Of a stretch of 64,000 nt of DNA, positions 45,301 through 58,892 are shown one piece after another. The position numbers and the translations under genes were made by a program. The notes below the pieces were generated by a model. That model was not told the DNA's origin. It ran no database searches and saw only the letters and a list, made by a program, of their open reading frames with translations. The number at the start of each line of letters is the position of its first letter. Position 1 is the first letter of the stretch. Source of the DNA: Lingula anatina (taxonomy: Eukaryota > Brachiopoda > Lingulata > Lingulida > Lingulidae); assembly GCF_001039355.2 (NCBI RefSeq), contig NW_019776150.1:2314-66313 (forward strand). Direction: 5' to 3'.

Positions 45301-48300
45301 GTGAAAACAAGAGAGTTTACCCCCAGCACTGGAAGAGGTTCCTTCACTAGCACTGGTTCCTGGTGTGGAATGTAATTGGTTTTGAGGGGAACTAGTAGCA
45401 TTCCCTTGGGTGGCTGCATTACAATCCCCAGAAGCTGCATCAGTTGGAGATGAGACAGCGGCTGTCTGAGGAACTGCTGTAGTAGCAGCAGGCACTGTGG
45501 CAGCTGGGGTCACCATTTGCAAAGGTCTGTGCCCGGGACAGGACCTACACACGGCTCTTGGTGGCCTGAAATGTCCAATGTGTGCTTGTATTTGGTTCAA
45601 CTATAAAAGTACTATACTTAACACATATATTAAAAAAATAAACAATACTGTACATTTAAAAGTATGTTCAGTGTGGGGAAAATGGGGAATTTATTGTTCA
45701 CTAGAATCTGGTTAATGTAACTGGTTACTGGGAAATAAAGAAGCAGGCCCTACCCATCACCTCCAAAGACAAATCCTCCAATGCGAGCTATGGGAGCAGG
45801 AAAGGCAGGGGTAGTAATATCACTATCAATATCAGACTGGCTTCCAGAGCTGGACAAAAACAATAGTACCATACTATCAGAGTTGTATCTAAGGAATGTC
45901 AATACATGCCATGCTTAAATAACTGTCAGATTCTATATAGGAATGTACTTTTTGGTCATTTAATACAAACCTGAAATTTGAAATTCATAATCATTATCAG
46001 AAACTGTAATATAGGAGACTCCACAAAACTCATTACTTTATAACTCAAATTATCACATATAAATCTCACATAATCTCACGTAAATCCTGTGGAGCAGATT
46101 TTTTTCCTATGGCCTGAAACTTATGAACATTGCACAACTTGAATAAAATTCCAGGCCTAAAAGTGTCACAGTTATGCATAGTCCATAATAAAAGTGAGTC
46201 ATCTTCTACACAGTAACCTTCAAAATAAAATTTCACCTGACAGTAGTAAAAGAGATAGGGAATGCTCTTCATACCTGTCAGAATACTGCTCATCCTCATC
46301 ATCACTGTACCTCTTCTTACGTGGTGGATATAGCTATGGATATATAAATAATAGATATGGTGGATATAGGATGGATAATGGGTATATGAATAAAGCTTTG
46401 GTGGATATAGCTATTAGTATAATATAAGGAAAGCAACCTTTCAAATTGATCAGGTAAATAAGTACAAAGAATGCACTCAAACAGTGCCAAACAAAAACTT
46501 CCTTTCAAATCTAGGGGAATTTTTAAAAAATTCAATGATGGGAATTACCATGTCCTTTGTAATTTTGTTTTTAGCATCCAATTCTTGCAAATCTTCTGCA
46601 GATCTTCTTTTTTCTAGAAAGAAATATTTCAACATAATAGTCTAAGTGCATATATGTCATCAGACTTAATAACAGTTACACAAAGTAGCAGGGGCCGATT
46701 TAGGCCGTCTTCTTGGTCTTCCAGAAGATGGTCAGATTTTCAAGTTTACATTGACGGGTATCTAATTTTTTCTGTCGGAAGACGGTCAAAAAATGGAGGA
46801 TGAATCAACAAATATAATATGGAAGACTGTCAGAAAATATCTCTGGATCTGCCCCGTGCACCGTGACCGTGCACATAACAATTAGGATACATCTGGCTAT
46901 TCAAGACATTACCTGGATGGGCCTTCAGGTAAGCATCCACAAGATTGTTTACAATGTGATTTTTGTTGATCCTCTCTACCTTGTACCGACACTAAAAGCA
47001 AAGAAAATGCAGAGTCAGAGAAGTAAGGTGAGAGTGACTTCTATTAAAACCAAATAAATTGCACAAACTGGTCTTCATATCTATGTAAAAAAAATATCAG
47101 ATACAGACTTAATGAAACATTTTATTTTGACACGACCTGAATATGACACAAGGAGCACTAATTGAACTAACTGCTAAATATATAAAGGAGTTTCTGTTCC
47201 TACTTATAGTCTTAATTCCAAAATGAAACACAAATACATACTGATGGGCATTCATGTGATCTTTCCATCCAATCCGAATAACAACCAGCACAAAAGGAAT
47301 GCATGCAAGGCTGGAGGCTGAAGTACGTAAAAGAAACATATATAATAAAATTTATCTGCATGTTCAAAATATCATAAGTGTTGAGTATATGTTGCCGTGA
47401 CTGTACCATAACCGTAGATTAAAAACAGATAAAACGTTTTTGGAGTACGTTGACTGAATAAATTCCAGAAACTTTAAACTTATAAACTGTGTACATATAA
47501 ACTTGAAACCTGGTGAAAACCGATAAAAATGGTTAAAACTGTTGAAAATTGATGGAAAACCTAAAACAATATGGGACACTAAACTGAATGAATGTAACAT
47601 AACAAGGCAGGAGTTCAAATGTACAGGACAAGTCATGTGAACACATCTCCCTGTACAATTACTCTGACGTAGCATGTGTGGCAGTTACAGTCCAACCGTT
47701 AAAAATTATTTTTCTAGAAATCAGAAATAAAAGAAATAGATACACATAGCTGCAGAATGCATAAAAATTACTAGTTTAGGGTTCTTTTCATATTAATGGA
47801 GCATGTTTAACTCACCTAACACAGTCATGTAAAATATCTTGACATATGGAACACAGCAACGTTTCTTCTATTTCATCCCTAGCTAACTTCTTGACCCTCA
47901 TTTCCATATCATCATCCTGTTCTTTATCATAAGTATGCAGTGCTGACTGCTCATGCCATCTGGATACAGAATCTACGTTATAGGACTTATGTCCTCCGCC
48001 TGAAATCTCTGTCTCGGAGTGTTTCTTTTTTGAGGGTTTGTTCTCAAAGTGATCCTTAGAATCATTTTGTAAATCCTCTCCAACTTTTCCAGGTTTGATT
48101 TTCTTTGGTTCTGTTGAATCATCACTGCCAAATGCTTCCTAAAAATGCCATAACAATAATACAGATTAAATTTCATAATATGAGCATTAAAATGTGGAGT
48201 GGAAATACACTAAGGCAGGGCTATAAGGTTATCCTATATCACTCTTGCTGCTAAAATGTAACTGTTCATGTATGAATAAAACGACTAAAACTTAGTGTTT

Positions 48301-50640
48301 TTATCTTTTTAATATTACACAAATGTACTCTGATGTTTTACCAAAAACCCTTGGTTGTACCTGATTTCATTTATTTCATACCCACAGCTGCATGAGGTGG
48401 AATTCCTATAACAGTTTTTCTTTTGTTCAGTGATGGTGATTAATATTCAATGTCAGAATTTCCCTAAAACTCTTTCTTGTTATATCTATTAGTCAATATA
48501 ATTTCAACTCATGAAAAACCCTACCTCTGCAGATCTCTTTTGTACATGCACTGGCTCTTCATCTGAGTCTAGATGAAATATAAAATCATCTGTAAGTATT
48601 GCTATTCACAAATATATGTATCCTAACAGCCATAGCTAGTAAAAATAAAACCAGTTGAAATTACACATATTTATGATGTATGAACACACTGAAACTTTCA
48701 AACTAATTTATAGTTACATCTTATCATGTGATTTGTAACTTAATAATCAGAAGAGATTTACCTTCCTTGATATCACTAAGATCTGCAGTATACTCCTGGG
48801 TTTCATCTAACATTTCACGTTCCAACTCTGCCATGGACTGGTACAGGTAACTAACATCTGAAACACAAAAAATAATAATAGATAAAATTAAATAATATAA
48901 AATTAAAAAAAAAAACAAACAAAAATTTGGCAACAAGAGTAATATAAACAAATTTAGCAAGCATTTGCTGTGGCTAAAAAGAAACAAGTTGCCCCTACAT
49001 TGTTCAGCAGGCTGTAACTCTAGTGGTAACTGCATAATAATGCTTAAAAGCACTAAATCTTTTAATATCCACCATATACATTTGACTTTCAGAGTGTACA
49101 ATATCAGACAAGTATCAACTTGGACAATGTGGAAAATGGTAGAAAATGTCAAAGAAACTGGTATATGCTTAGTGCAATGTCACTAATGTAATATATGTTA
49201 CAAGCTCAGAGAGACAAAAATACCTCTGTCCATCACGTTTCGCTAGTTTTATATTTTCAGTATCAGAGCAAGATATTTATAACAAATGACATGACAACAT
49301 CTAGTAATCTCATAGTTAAGTAATTGTACAAATGGTGAATTTTTTCTGAAAAAACTTTACTGATTTGATCAAACTACCCAGCTAATGAGCATTTTTGTTT
49401 ATTAACAAGTAGTCTGTAGTAAAGAAATGTTCATTAACGAGAATCTGTAGCAAAGAAATTGACTTAGGCTACCACAATACAGTGACACTTTAACAATGCA
49501 TAAAATTTTACAAAGGTCTTCATGCTACCTTTGTGTATTTAAAGAACTTACTCTGTTCTTCATCTCCCTTTTTGAAAACTACATGAATCTCATCTCCATG
49601 ATTCAGCTCAGTGCTCTGAAATAAGATAAAAATATAATAACTATCTCATATAACTGTGTTGATTCTCAAACTTATATATCTTTGTTTGTAAAATGTTTTC
49701 ATCAAAAATGAAAAGATTACTTACTTCTCCTTTTGATATTTTAGCCTTGTTGTTCACTAATGTTCCATTAGTACTGGAATTGGAAGAAATATTTCAAGTT
49801 AAAAGATTAAACACTGTAAACATGTATCTACACTATTCGATATGTAAGCATAGAAAAAGCTACATCACAAATACTGGACAAATTTAACTGCTATTGTAGT
49901 GTTTTTGTAACAGGGAGTCAGAATTTTAAACTTGGAGAAAAGTTTGTAGCTGCATATGATATATTTTATTGTAGAGTTGAGGTGTAAAATATAAGAACAT
50001 AATGCAATCAAAAATTCACTGCTTAATGTATATAAAATACAGCTGAGGTGAGAAATTCTGACATTCTTTCCTTCACTCAAATCAAAATAGAAGTTATTTT
50101 ACAGTACCTTGTATCATACAACCAAACTCTCCCAGATCCATCTTTTTGTATGAAACAGTGCTTTCCAGAGACCAAGCGGTTTGCAGGCATAGAGAGATCA
50201 CAGTCTGAAATAAAGCCACTTCATGTTAATGGTCAAAGTATTTATTTGATAACAAATCTAAAAGAATGTTATCACTCCTGTGGACGTTTATTTGGTATAT
50301 CGTAACTATCTGATAAAAAAAAAAGTCAATGGAAGTGTTAACCCATTAACTTCATGCCAATGAAAATTGAGCTTAGGTGGAGTCCGGATAGGTGCACTGA
50401 AAATTATTCAATTTCAACTGTGCCCAGACTCAATCTTATTACTTCTTGCTATTACAAATAGGGATGCCACTCAGTTTCTAGGCTCTTTCATTTTTGCCTC
50501 AGCAAACAGAGTAGCGGCCTGTACGAAATACCTTTCGCTCTTCCAATCGTAAACTTATCTTTGTCAATAGTAATGGGTTCCGAATCTGTATCTGTGGTAC
50601 ACACAAGCTGAGCCCACGGTTTGCATTCAGAGGAAGTCAT
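42324..50640 (-). CDS. CHFR: E3 ubiquitin ligase CHFR (682 aa, 20 exons)
   Basis: Exons: 50640-50532, 50204-50108, 49773-49725, 49615-49552, 48857-48762, 48568-48525, 48138-47816, 47317-47242, 46991-46913, 46613-46549, 46333-46275, 45849-45754, 45565-45321, 45184-45017, 44639-44556, 44354-44284, 43825-43738, 43381-43262, 42821-42746, 42363-42324 (2049 bp, all phases fit). CHFR delays mitotic entry after microtubule stress by ubiquitination. Domains: FHA (about 25-130: FTIGRAK, LVSGKHCFI, STNGTLVNN, YLYQSMAELE); C3HC4 RING with C249, C252, C265, H267, C270, C273, C284, C287; Ser/Thr/Ala-rich linker (about 355-470); a cysteine-rich region with CQCCFEPMPDRR and CHAYWGCRRAACLGC; and a terminal PAR-binding zinc finger (CYWGRNCRTQ, H668, H674). 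The PBZ is split by the last intron and has two extra residues before its first histidine compared with the C-x5-C-x6-H pattern. Head-to-head with WDR76. Confidence 0.97.
43483..43612. mobile_element. 130-bp MITE with 9-bp target duplication, CHFR intron 17
   Basis: Ends TACCCTCTACCAGGG / CCCTGGTAGAGGGTA, flanked by CAGATGATG at 43474-43482 and 43613-43621. A 9-bp duplication suggests a Mutator-like origin. A half copy sits at 30737-30792 in block C. Confidence 0.85.
44767..44795. repeat. (TG)n microsatellite in CHFR intron
   Basis: About 14 TG/GT units with one interruption, between CHFR exons 14 and 15. Confidence 0.9.
46690..46857. mobile_element. Probable hAT-like remnant in CHFR intron 9
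   Basis: The left end CAGGGGCCGATTTAGGC pairs imperfectly with the right end GGATCTGCCCCGTG; a central GTCTTC...GAAGAC inverted repeat recurs. Resembles the CAGGGGCGGATCCA end near 970. Confidence 0.45.
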
Positions 50641-51163
50641 TGTAAATCTATAGATTTGATATAATCAACAGCAAAGTACTAGTTCTATAGGTACTCCGTA
50701 CAGCATACATCAGGAAGTCAATCAAATAAACATCAGCTGGTAAAAATTCAGGACCAGTGTTACGTTACTTGCCACGATATGAAACACTGTAATGAAAATT
50801 TGTCAAATATTTTTGTATCTTTAAAAATAAAATACGTAATTTATATTTAATTTTGGTACATATAGTATAAAATAACATTTATGAAAACATATTGTTAATT
50901 TCGACAGATATGTGATGACAGGAATCGGGTGTCGCATTCCACATTTTACTTTGCCCACATAGTTTTCTGTGAAAGGAGATTGTAAAATAACCCGGAGGTG
51001 GGAACGTGGATAAATAACTCACTCTGTTGTCATAGAATCTACAAGTACTCGAAATACACTTCCACGGGCCCATTACATAAATTCTATATCGCGCGAAGTT
51101 GGAATGCTGTCAAGCTGTTGCATGCCGTTCATTTTACAAAACCTCGATTAAACGAACAAAACA
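50641..51163. promoter_or_regulatory. Divergent promoter region CHFR / WDR76
   Basis: 523 bp between the two ATGs. TATCGCGCGAAGTTGG at about 51087-51102 holds a half E2F-like GCGCGAA core. No TATA box seen. Confidence 0.45.
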
Positions 51164-54100
51164 ATGATTGGGTTAAGAAAACGTGATAGATCTTTGTCAA
51201 ATGATGGCAAATCGGGATCTTCTGCATATTCTGGAAAACGACTAAAGGTTTGTCTAGTGAACTATACCTGCACTGATAAATTTATAAAGTTGTTTTCGTT
51301 GTTAAGTAACTTTAACAAGCTGGAATTTTTACTCTTGTGTAGCAAATTATTGTGCTTAAAATAAATCGAAAGGACTAAGTCCGGTTGCAATGGTAAGATC
51401 TAAAACAGTTTTGTCAGTGCTTGGCTTTAAATTAAAACTACACGTACAATCATTTGTTCTTCGCCAACTAGCACTAAGTTTTGGGCTAAGTTTTATGCGT
51501 TAGCACTCCTATTTACAGTTTCTGAAATTTACCGTTTGTGATTGTGCATGAAAGACATAAATGCACATTACTTGAAATAACAGTACTTGTCTTTAATATG
51601 GTTCATGTTTAGGTAGAAGACACCAGAGGGAATGAGGCAGAGCATAGATCCTTAAAAACACAAGAAATAAGAACTGCAGAGGACACTGAAATTCTGGTAA
51701 AGTTTGTATTCGTCAGAGTATTATTCATTAAAGGGATAATAACTCTTCGTTTTGGCCAAAAAATGAATTTTCCCGGAGTAAACAACAATTTTCCCATGCT
51801 TACCAATGGTTAATGAATCCATTTTTACATTCAAAGTTAGTCCCTGTTTTTTTTCTAAAAAGTTTGGTTTTTTGTTAAAATCTCTTAAGAGATTTTAACA
51901 GTGTATAGCCATCAATGGAGGTCACGTCGTTTGAAGACAAGCTAAGATATCCGAATAATAGCTGTAACTGCTGTTTTTGTCGTTAAACAGAATATATTAC
52001 ATTTCAATGAGTTATTCACAATGTTTTTATTGTGAAATATAGACCTCATACGAAGAGTTATTATCCCTTTAAGTATTGTGATAAAAACCAATCAGTTTAT
52101 TTGGTCTTTGGTCATTCCCCTTAGTATTTTGATTGCTGTGGAGATAAAGAAAGATATTTTTGTTTTCCTTGTAGCTCTGTGCTATGGTTTTAATGACATT
52201 TTTTTCATTGATAAATTATGTTAAAATATGTAACCTGTTCTGTTGCAGATACAGAAGTTTTTCTTGTTGTCAGTTTACCAAGATCATAGGTGGTCATTGC
52301 ATGTATCTTTCTTGACATTGTCAGTAATATATAAGGGTTTCCTGGTATATGTAAGAATTAATGTGTTTTAATTTATACTAATAGCCAGGAGAAGAGGGGC
52401 TATCGGAATTTGAAAGAAGAAGACTTAAAAATCTCAGAGACAATGCAAAGTTCTTTGAAGAAATGGGTATTTTCAAAGTAAGTGGAAAAAAGGCTATTAC
52501 ATATCTGCCTATTTGATATTATATTCTCTATAATCAGCTTTTTATTTATGAATGATAATATGTAATATTTTAATTCTACTGTAACAGTTGAGATATTTTC
52601 ATGTTCATGTAAAAAACTTATCCTTTCTAGGAAACATTAAGACTTTTTAATTATTCAGGCAAAAGATGCTTTCAGAGAGTTGAGTGAAAAACCAAAGGTT
52701 AAACCTACAGAAAGAGGTCTGAAGAGGTAAATTTTAATTCATGCTAGATTTAATGTTAAACACATAACAATAATTACATGGTTATTATTTTCCTTTTTAT
52801 GATCAGAAATGAATTACAGGATTTAATAATCAGAAATGTCAGCATAATTTCACTTTTTAAATTGGAGCATTAAATATAAGAACCTTAATTCAATCAGGGG
52901 TGCTGTGAAGCCTGAGCCTCTGCCAAGAAGAGCACCTAGTTTGCGGTTACAGAATAAAGATCCAGCAGGAGAAGAATTGCCAGAGAGGCCTACCATTTTT
53001 GTGGAACCCACAGAAGAGCATGTGAGTTGAATGTCACTAAATATTAGGCATAGGATCTAGAAAAATCAATTTATACTGATGGTAACTGGTAAACGTGAAA
53101 TAAATTCTTTATGAATCAGAAAATGTCTTTTTAAAAATAAGTTAATTCTGCTCTGATATATCTTTTTGCAGCCTCGCAAAGCATCAGGACCTCTTACCAT
53201 GTGTGAAACATTAAAGAATGCAGAAGAAAATACTGAAACCTCACACAATAATTTTTTGTCCTCCCTGAAGACACTTGGTGAGGGAAAAGAGAAAAAAAGT
53301 GTGAAAGTTGAATCATCCTTGGAAAAGTAAGTAAAATGCAGAAAAACAAACAGAAAGTAAAAAATTAAAATTTTTGTAGGAGGGTATTTAATTAAATTTT
53401 TTACTATATATGAAAATGAATTTGGTAGAATATTATGCAGAAAAGTGGTATCAGTTTAACGAAGGTTCATTTATTATACACTTCAGCTTTCTAAAGGCAT
53501 GTAAACGCATGAAACTTCACGAGGATCGTGTAGCAAAAGTTGTCAAAGACAGAATTTTCTCAGTAGCAGTCCATCCTTCAGAGACGAGGGTATTTGTTTG
53601 TGCAGGGGACAAATGGGGGAAGATTGGGCTCTGGGATGTGGTAGGTGTCAATGGCAGCCATGTTGTTTCTCTCAAAATGCAAAAAACAAAGATATCTGTT
53701 GGATTTCATCAAAAATATGTTTTAAGGATATATCAATGAAAAGTAAAGGAAGTAAATCAAACATGTAAAGGTCAAATATATATTATAATTGCTATTTGTA
53801 TGGTTAGGCCAGAAAATCAGCTTTTGCCTAACTACATACTACATGTATGTTAGGACTTAACGGGGATGATTTAGTTCACAGTGATGATATTTGTGGTTGC
53901 AGGAATCGAAGGAAGGGGATGATGGTGTATTTCTGTATGAGCCCCACAGTCGCCCAGTAAATTGTATGTTCTTTGACCCTAGCAATGCCTCGCGACTGTA
54001 CTCCTGCAGCTATGATGGAACTATCAGAAGATGTGACTTCAACAAAGCTGTGTTTGATGAGGTGAAAGTATTAAATTTTACACGTTTTCAAAGATAAACT

Positions 54101-56157
54101 GTTTATAAAAACACAAATTACTTTAAGTGTAACTGTGCCCTTTTTTCCTTTCTAGCATTTTATATAAGTATTTGATTAATGTTTTGTGGTTGACTGACTG
54201 TTCCTGAATGAGAGTTGTTTTGATAAGATTGAGTTAATTGCATTTTGTAGCTCTATGCCACACCAGAGGAGGACTCAAACAGGTGCTCTGGTTTTGATTT
54301 CCTGGATGCAAGCAATTTAGTAGTGTCTCACAGTGATGGGGATGTTGGATTGGTGGACATAAGAACCAAAGGGTTGGTGGTCCAGTAGCAACTGTCATTA
54401 AGTTAATGAACGAAAAAACAAATAAATTACAACTATGAATGAACTTTTTGCATACTTTTTCACCAGAAAGTCCAGCAGTTTCTTTCCTTCAGCTCTTTTG
54501 GTTTAAAGCAAGAGGTACAGCAGTGCAATGGATAATATTAGATTCAGTATTTGTATTATCCTGTTGTTTTTAAATTCATTTCTAGGTTAGCAGCAGAACA
54601 CATGTATCAGTGTCACCGCAAGTCTGTGAAGACTATAAATGTCCACCCAGTGAAAAAGCATTACTTTCTCACTGGAAGCACTGACGGGTATGTTGTACCA
54701 CTGTACTGCATAGCTCAGACTTATTTTCATTAGTCCATATCTCAGGTCTTTCTCAGATAAATTCTGTTGTTTGCATTGACATTACTATAACTACTGCTAT
54801 CTCAATCTTTCATAGGGTAAAAATGTTAATATAAATAAATCTACAGATTGACCATTATTGGTCGTTATTTTGATTATTTATTAAAAAGGAAAAGAAAAAA
54901 AATGAGCATATTGCATATTACTAAGGCATTTCATTTCTTTGTCATTTCATTACAATACATGTTGTTTCATAATTTAGGAATGCTTGCATATGGGACATAA
55001 GACAAATGAAAGACAAGAAGCCAGTCAGTGTAGACACATTGCCACATGGTAGGAATCTCAGCTCTGCCTTCTTTTCACCACAGACTGGGAAGTTTATTGT
55101 GACATGTTGCGTTGATGACAGACTTAGGTAAAATACAAATGCTAAATGATTATGATATATGAGTTTGGCCACAAGTAAAATAGAGAATTTGGTCTTGTGT
55201 AGTCAAGTGAAAAAATTAAAATTAAGGGTGTCAGGTGCATACTGTAGTAAATATGATTAGCATATTATAAAGTTAGTTCTCCAACCGGGTCTTTGGTGTA
55301 AGTTTGCATTGCTACAAGGAGCTTAATTTCATCATTTACAGAATTTTTGAAGGCAGTACTCCAGGAGAATACAAACAAAGATGTTCAACAAGGTATTGAC
55401 GTAGGCCTCTCTTTTACTATTTCTGGATACATTATACATTGGGCAAAGAAGCAACAAAGACAAAATTATTGAGAATTTATCATTTAGAGTCTGAGTAAAG
55501 TCATAGGTTTAATGAAATTTTATCATTTGAGAGTTTGCATATTTTGCGCCATGCCCACTTCTTAGAAAACATACCAAATCAGTCAGTGTTTTCTTTGTGT
55601 AAGGTGTACAGAAGCATAAATATTTGATAATTATTCTTATTCTATTATTTCTAAAATATAGGTGTAATCATGGTTTCTGAACAAAACATGTTTATATTTT
55701 TTCCAGACACAACAATCATACTGGCCGTTGGTTGACTCCCTTCAGGTTTATGTGGCACCCAAGTAGAGAAGATGTGATAGTAACGGGAAGCATGGACAGG
55801 CCTAGAAGGGTGATACACATATAATGAAAATTATTTTTGACACTGGGTTACATCTTTGTTGCTTGACAGTATGTGATCTCGGCATTTTCACAAAAGAAAA
55901 TATTAGAAATCCCATAAACATGTACATTTTTATTTTTATTTTTATTTATTTATTATTATTATTATTTTTTTGCATAAATTTTATTAACTTGGATACTGTA
56001 CTTTCAGATTGAGCTGTTTGATACAAGTGGCCATTTGATTCATACTTTTACTGATGGGGACTACCTTGGATCTGTTTGTTCCATTAATGCATTCCATCCA
56101 ACAAGAAACATCCTAGTGGGAGCAAATTCAAGTGGACGCCTGCATGTGTTTATGTAA
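51164..56157 (+). CDS. WDR76: WD repeat-containing protein 76 (532 aa, 14 exons)
   Basis: Exons: 51164-51247, 51613-51696, 52385-52477, 52659-52726, 52898-53021, 53172-53326, 53487-53640, 53903-54061, 54251-54372, 54586-54687, 54978-55127, 55342-55392, 55707-55809, 56008-56157 (1599 bp, phases consistent). The N-terminal 200 or so residues are basic and disordered, with the family signature LSEFERRRLKNLRDNAKFFEE (seen across exon 3). The C-terminal part is a seven-blade WD40 propeller: AVHPSETRVFVCAGDKWGKI, SRLYSCSYDGTIR, HYFLTGSTDGNACIWDIR, and a terminus ending GANSSGRLHVFM. WDR76 and yeast Cmr1 bind damaged or replicating chromatin and CRL4/proteasome-linked complexes. Human WDR76 has 626 residues; the difference lies in the disordered part. 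AATAAA at 56364. Intron 2 has a TTAA-flanked MITE. Confidence 0.95.
51732..52068. mobile_element. TTAA-flanked MITE in WDR76 intron 2 (copy 2)
   Basis: Ends AGGGATAATAACTCTTCG and its complement, TTAA on both sides (51728-51731, 52069-52072). Same family as 40404-40739, including the central GATTTTA / AAGAGATTTTA words and TATTCACAATGTTTTTATTG. Confidence 0.85.
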
Positions 56158-56279
56158 ATTGTGCAATATGTCACAATAGCAAATGCAACATAATATATTT
56201 GAGGTGCCTTGTTTGCAAGAAGACACTTTTCCTTGCATGTAAAAATCACTTAACAGTTTTGTTCTCATTTGATTTTAGA

Positions 56280-57300
56280 GCTCACCAGTTTAGCCCAATA
56301 TTTTGCTTTTTTGAGGTAGTTATAAAAGTAAATTATAGGAATGAAAGTTTTTTGTAATTGGTAAATAAAGGTAGGGTGAAGAAGGCTGTGTGCATGGTGA
56401 GGAAGGCATCAAAAGCTAAATCAAATTTGGTTTCATAAACTATTTCAAATTACATCAAGAAACTGCACCCTCTGTTAGTTAGGATAAAAACTAAGACACT
56501 AAGAGAACTATGTTAGGCAAATATTATTTCAAAAACTTATTTCAGCTCAAGTTCAGCAATAGTTATCTGTTTTAGAAAATTGCTGCACAAGTTTTTTAAA
56601 AGTGCAAAGTTGGCACAAACAAGAACCAGTTTTAGAGAAGTATATTTAAAGTTACTTTATATTATTCTATGTTTTGACAATTGAGTTCATCGGGTTAGCC
56701 AAATATTATATTTTGCTTTTTTGAGGCAGTAATTTAAATACATTATTGGAATGAAAATGATAAAGTTCTGTAATTGGTAGATATACATAGGGTGAAGACT
56801 ATGGAAAGCATCAAAAGAGAGATCAAAATTGGTTCCATAAACCATTTTACATCAATAAACTGCACTCTCTCTTTAAGTTATAGGATAAAAAACTATGGCC
56901 ACATTCACAACCAAAGTTGATCTGTGGACTAACAGATCCACATATCAAATATGGCCCAACCACTTGGAAGCCTACTGTGCAAATCCTGTGGAAAATCTAT
57001 TTGATGTCTATTAGGGGGCTTTATGACAAGCTTTCAAGTGGGCCAGCCATATTTCCTCATAATATTATCTGTTAGTTCATGAATCGACTAGTGTTGAATG
57101 CAACCAGTAATACTAATAGAAATATAAGTCTATGTTATGCAAACATTATTAAAATTATTTTGTATTTAGTTCAACAATAATTATCTGATTTGAGAAAAAT
57201 GCTACACGAGCTCTTTAGAGGTGCCAGGTTGGCACAAACCTATAATCAGTTCTAGAGAAGCCTTTAAAATTACATATATATATATTTCTATGTTATGGCA
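56280..57300. repeat. Diverged tandem duplication with nested insertion
   Basis: Copy 1 (about 56280-56690) and copy 2 (about 56690-57300) share AATATTTTGCTTTTTTGAGG, TAGGGTGAAGA, GGCATCAAAAG, AAACTGCAC and TTGGCACAAAC in order. Copy 2 is interrupted at about 56898-57112 by an inverted-repeat element whose ends (GGCCACATTCACAAC..., GACTAACAGAT / ATCTGTTAGTTC...GAATGCAACC) pair imperfectly. Confidence 0.65.
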
Positions 57301-58892
57301 ATAAATTTTTAACACTATCTTTTGTCTTCTGAATGTTTGCCAAAAATCCCCTTTGGTTTGTCATTTCTTTGCCTTTTTAATTAATTAATGGAGGATTTTG
57401 AAATTACAGGTATATATGAGTTAAAATCAATTTCAAATGAAATGCATGTTTTAACTTGACAAATGACTTTTCTTTATTTCTTTTCTGCCTGCCCACACGC
57501 ACTAGAGTGTAAATTATCTTCTAGCAAACATGGCTGGTTGATTTCACATTTTTTTGTCGATTAAACAAATTCTTACTCTTGAAAAAGAAAGGAAAAAACT
57601 CAGTTGTCCACCCCTTTTTTGTCCTCGATAACATACGGGTAAGACTATCTTGAATGCAGCGCTTCTGTAGTCTTCTGCAGATGAAGTCCAGAAAGTTAGA
57701 TGCTTCCGTCACATGATGTGAAAAAGGGACGAACGACTTTTGTTTTCTCGTTGTACTAAGTGGAGTATGGTGGAACTATATTCGTGACTTTCACCTCCAC
57801 ACCTGAGCTGTCAAAAGGTAATAAGAAAAGTTAACCCATGTGTATCGACAGTAAACATAGCTAGGCGAAAGCACTTGCAGTACGTCCAAGACTTGTTCAT
57901 TATGATTTTATCAAAGTGTGTATCGATAGTCAACTTGGTTTTTATTATGGAAATGAAAATTTATTTGATTCATGGCTTCATAACTTTAAACTCAAAAAGT
58001 TGGTGATTTTAGAGCAAACAAGCCCTGTTATCACATTGTAGAAATTTAGAACAAGTGGTTGTAAAATTACGTCCTAAAATGATTACTAATAGACGGCGGC
58101 TACCACTAGTAGATATTAGGGAAATTGTTTCCTGTTCTTATTTCCTTTTGATGCCAGAGTGTATAGCATTGTCACATGAAATGAAAAATAACAGAGAGAG
58201 CAGGTGTTTAAAATATATACATGTTGGTGATGGAGATAGACATCTCAGGCTTTGAAGTTCACCCCTTTTATGAAAATGGTTATTGTAAATTGGATTTTGC
58301 TGATACTTCTTGCACATTTGTAACAAGGTTGATGTAATGCCAATTTCTTCTACTTGGTGATGATGTATCAAAGCCTTATATAGCTGTTAACACTGTTGCA
58401 TATTGCTGTCAATATCTTACACAAAAAATATAACGTAGTGTAGCAGTTTATCAAATAATGTTGCCCTAAATTATACATGTAGTATCAGTAAATAAGGGGG
58501 TCAATATAGATAACATGTCTTAGTTGTAAACAAACTCGGGAGATATAAGTTCAATGTTTCTATATAGTTTGGTCACCAGGTAGGTTGTCATACTGCATTT
58601 AAAGGATAAAGAAACCATTGGTCATGTAAGTTGGTGAATTGGATGTACAAGCAAATACCTTGGTTAATTAACAATAATAAAGCTTTAAAATGGTTAATTG
58701 ATTAATTTATTTATTAGGTTAACCATATTACATGTCTTTCTTGTGGGTATTGTTTTATGTACTAAAATATTTGTTGAATACAAAACTTAAAATACAGAGC
58801 AAGTTATTCATACTTAAAGACAAGCAGGTCTTGAGTGGCTGCCAGCATGACTGTGATCTAGTGTACAGCTAGGAAAGAAACAACTGACCAGC
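57301..58892. other. Intergenic region and probable HPS5 5' leader
   Basis: No coding exon. A donor-like CTGTCAAAAG/GTAATAAG at about 57818 could end a non-coding first exon of HPS5. The coding exon's leader has no upstream ATG in frame. Confidence 0.35.
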
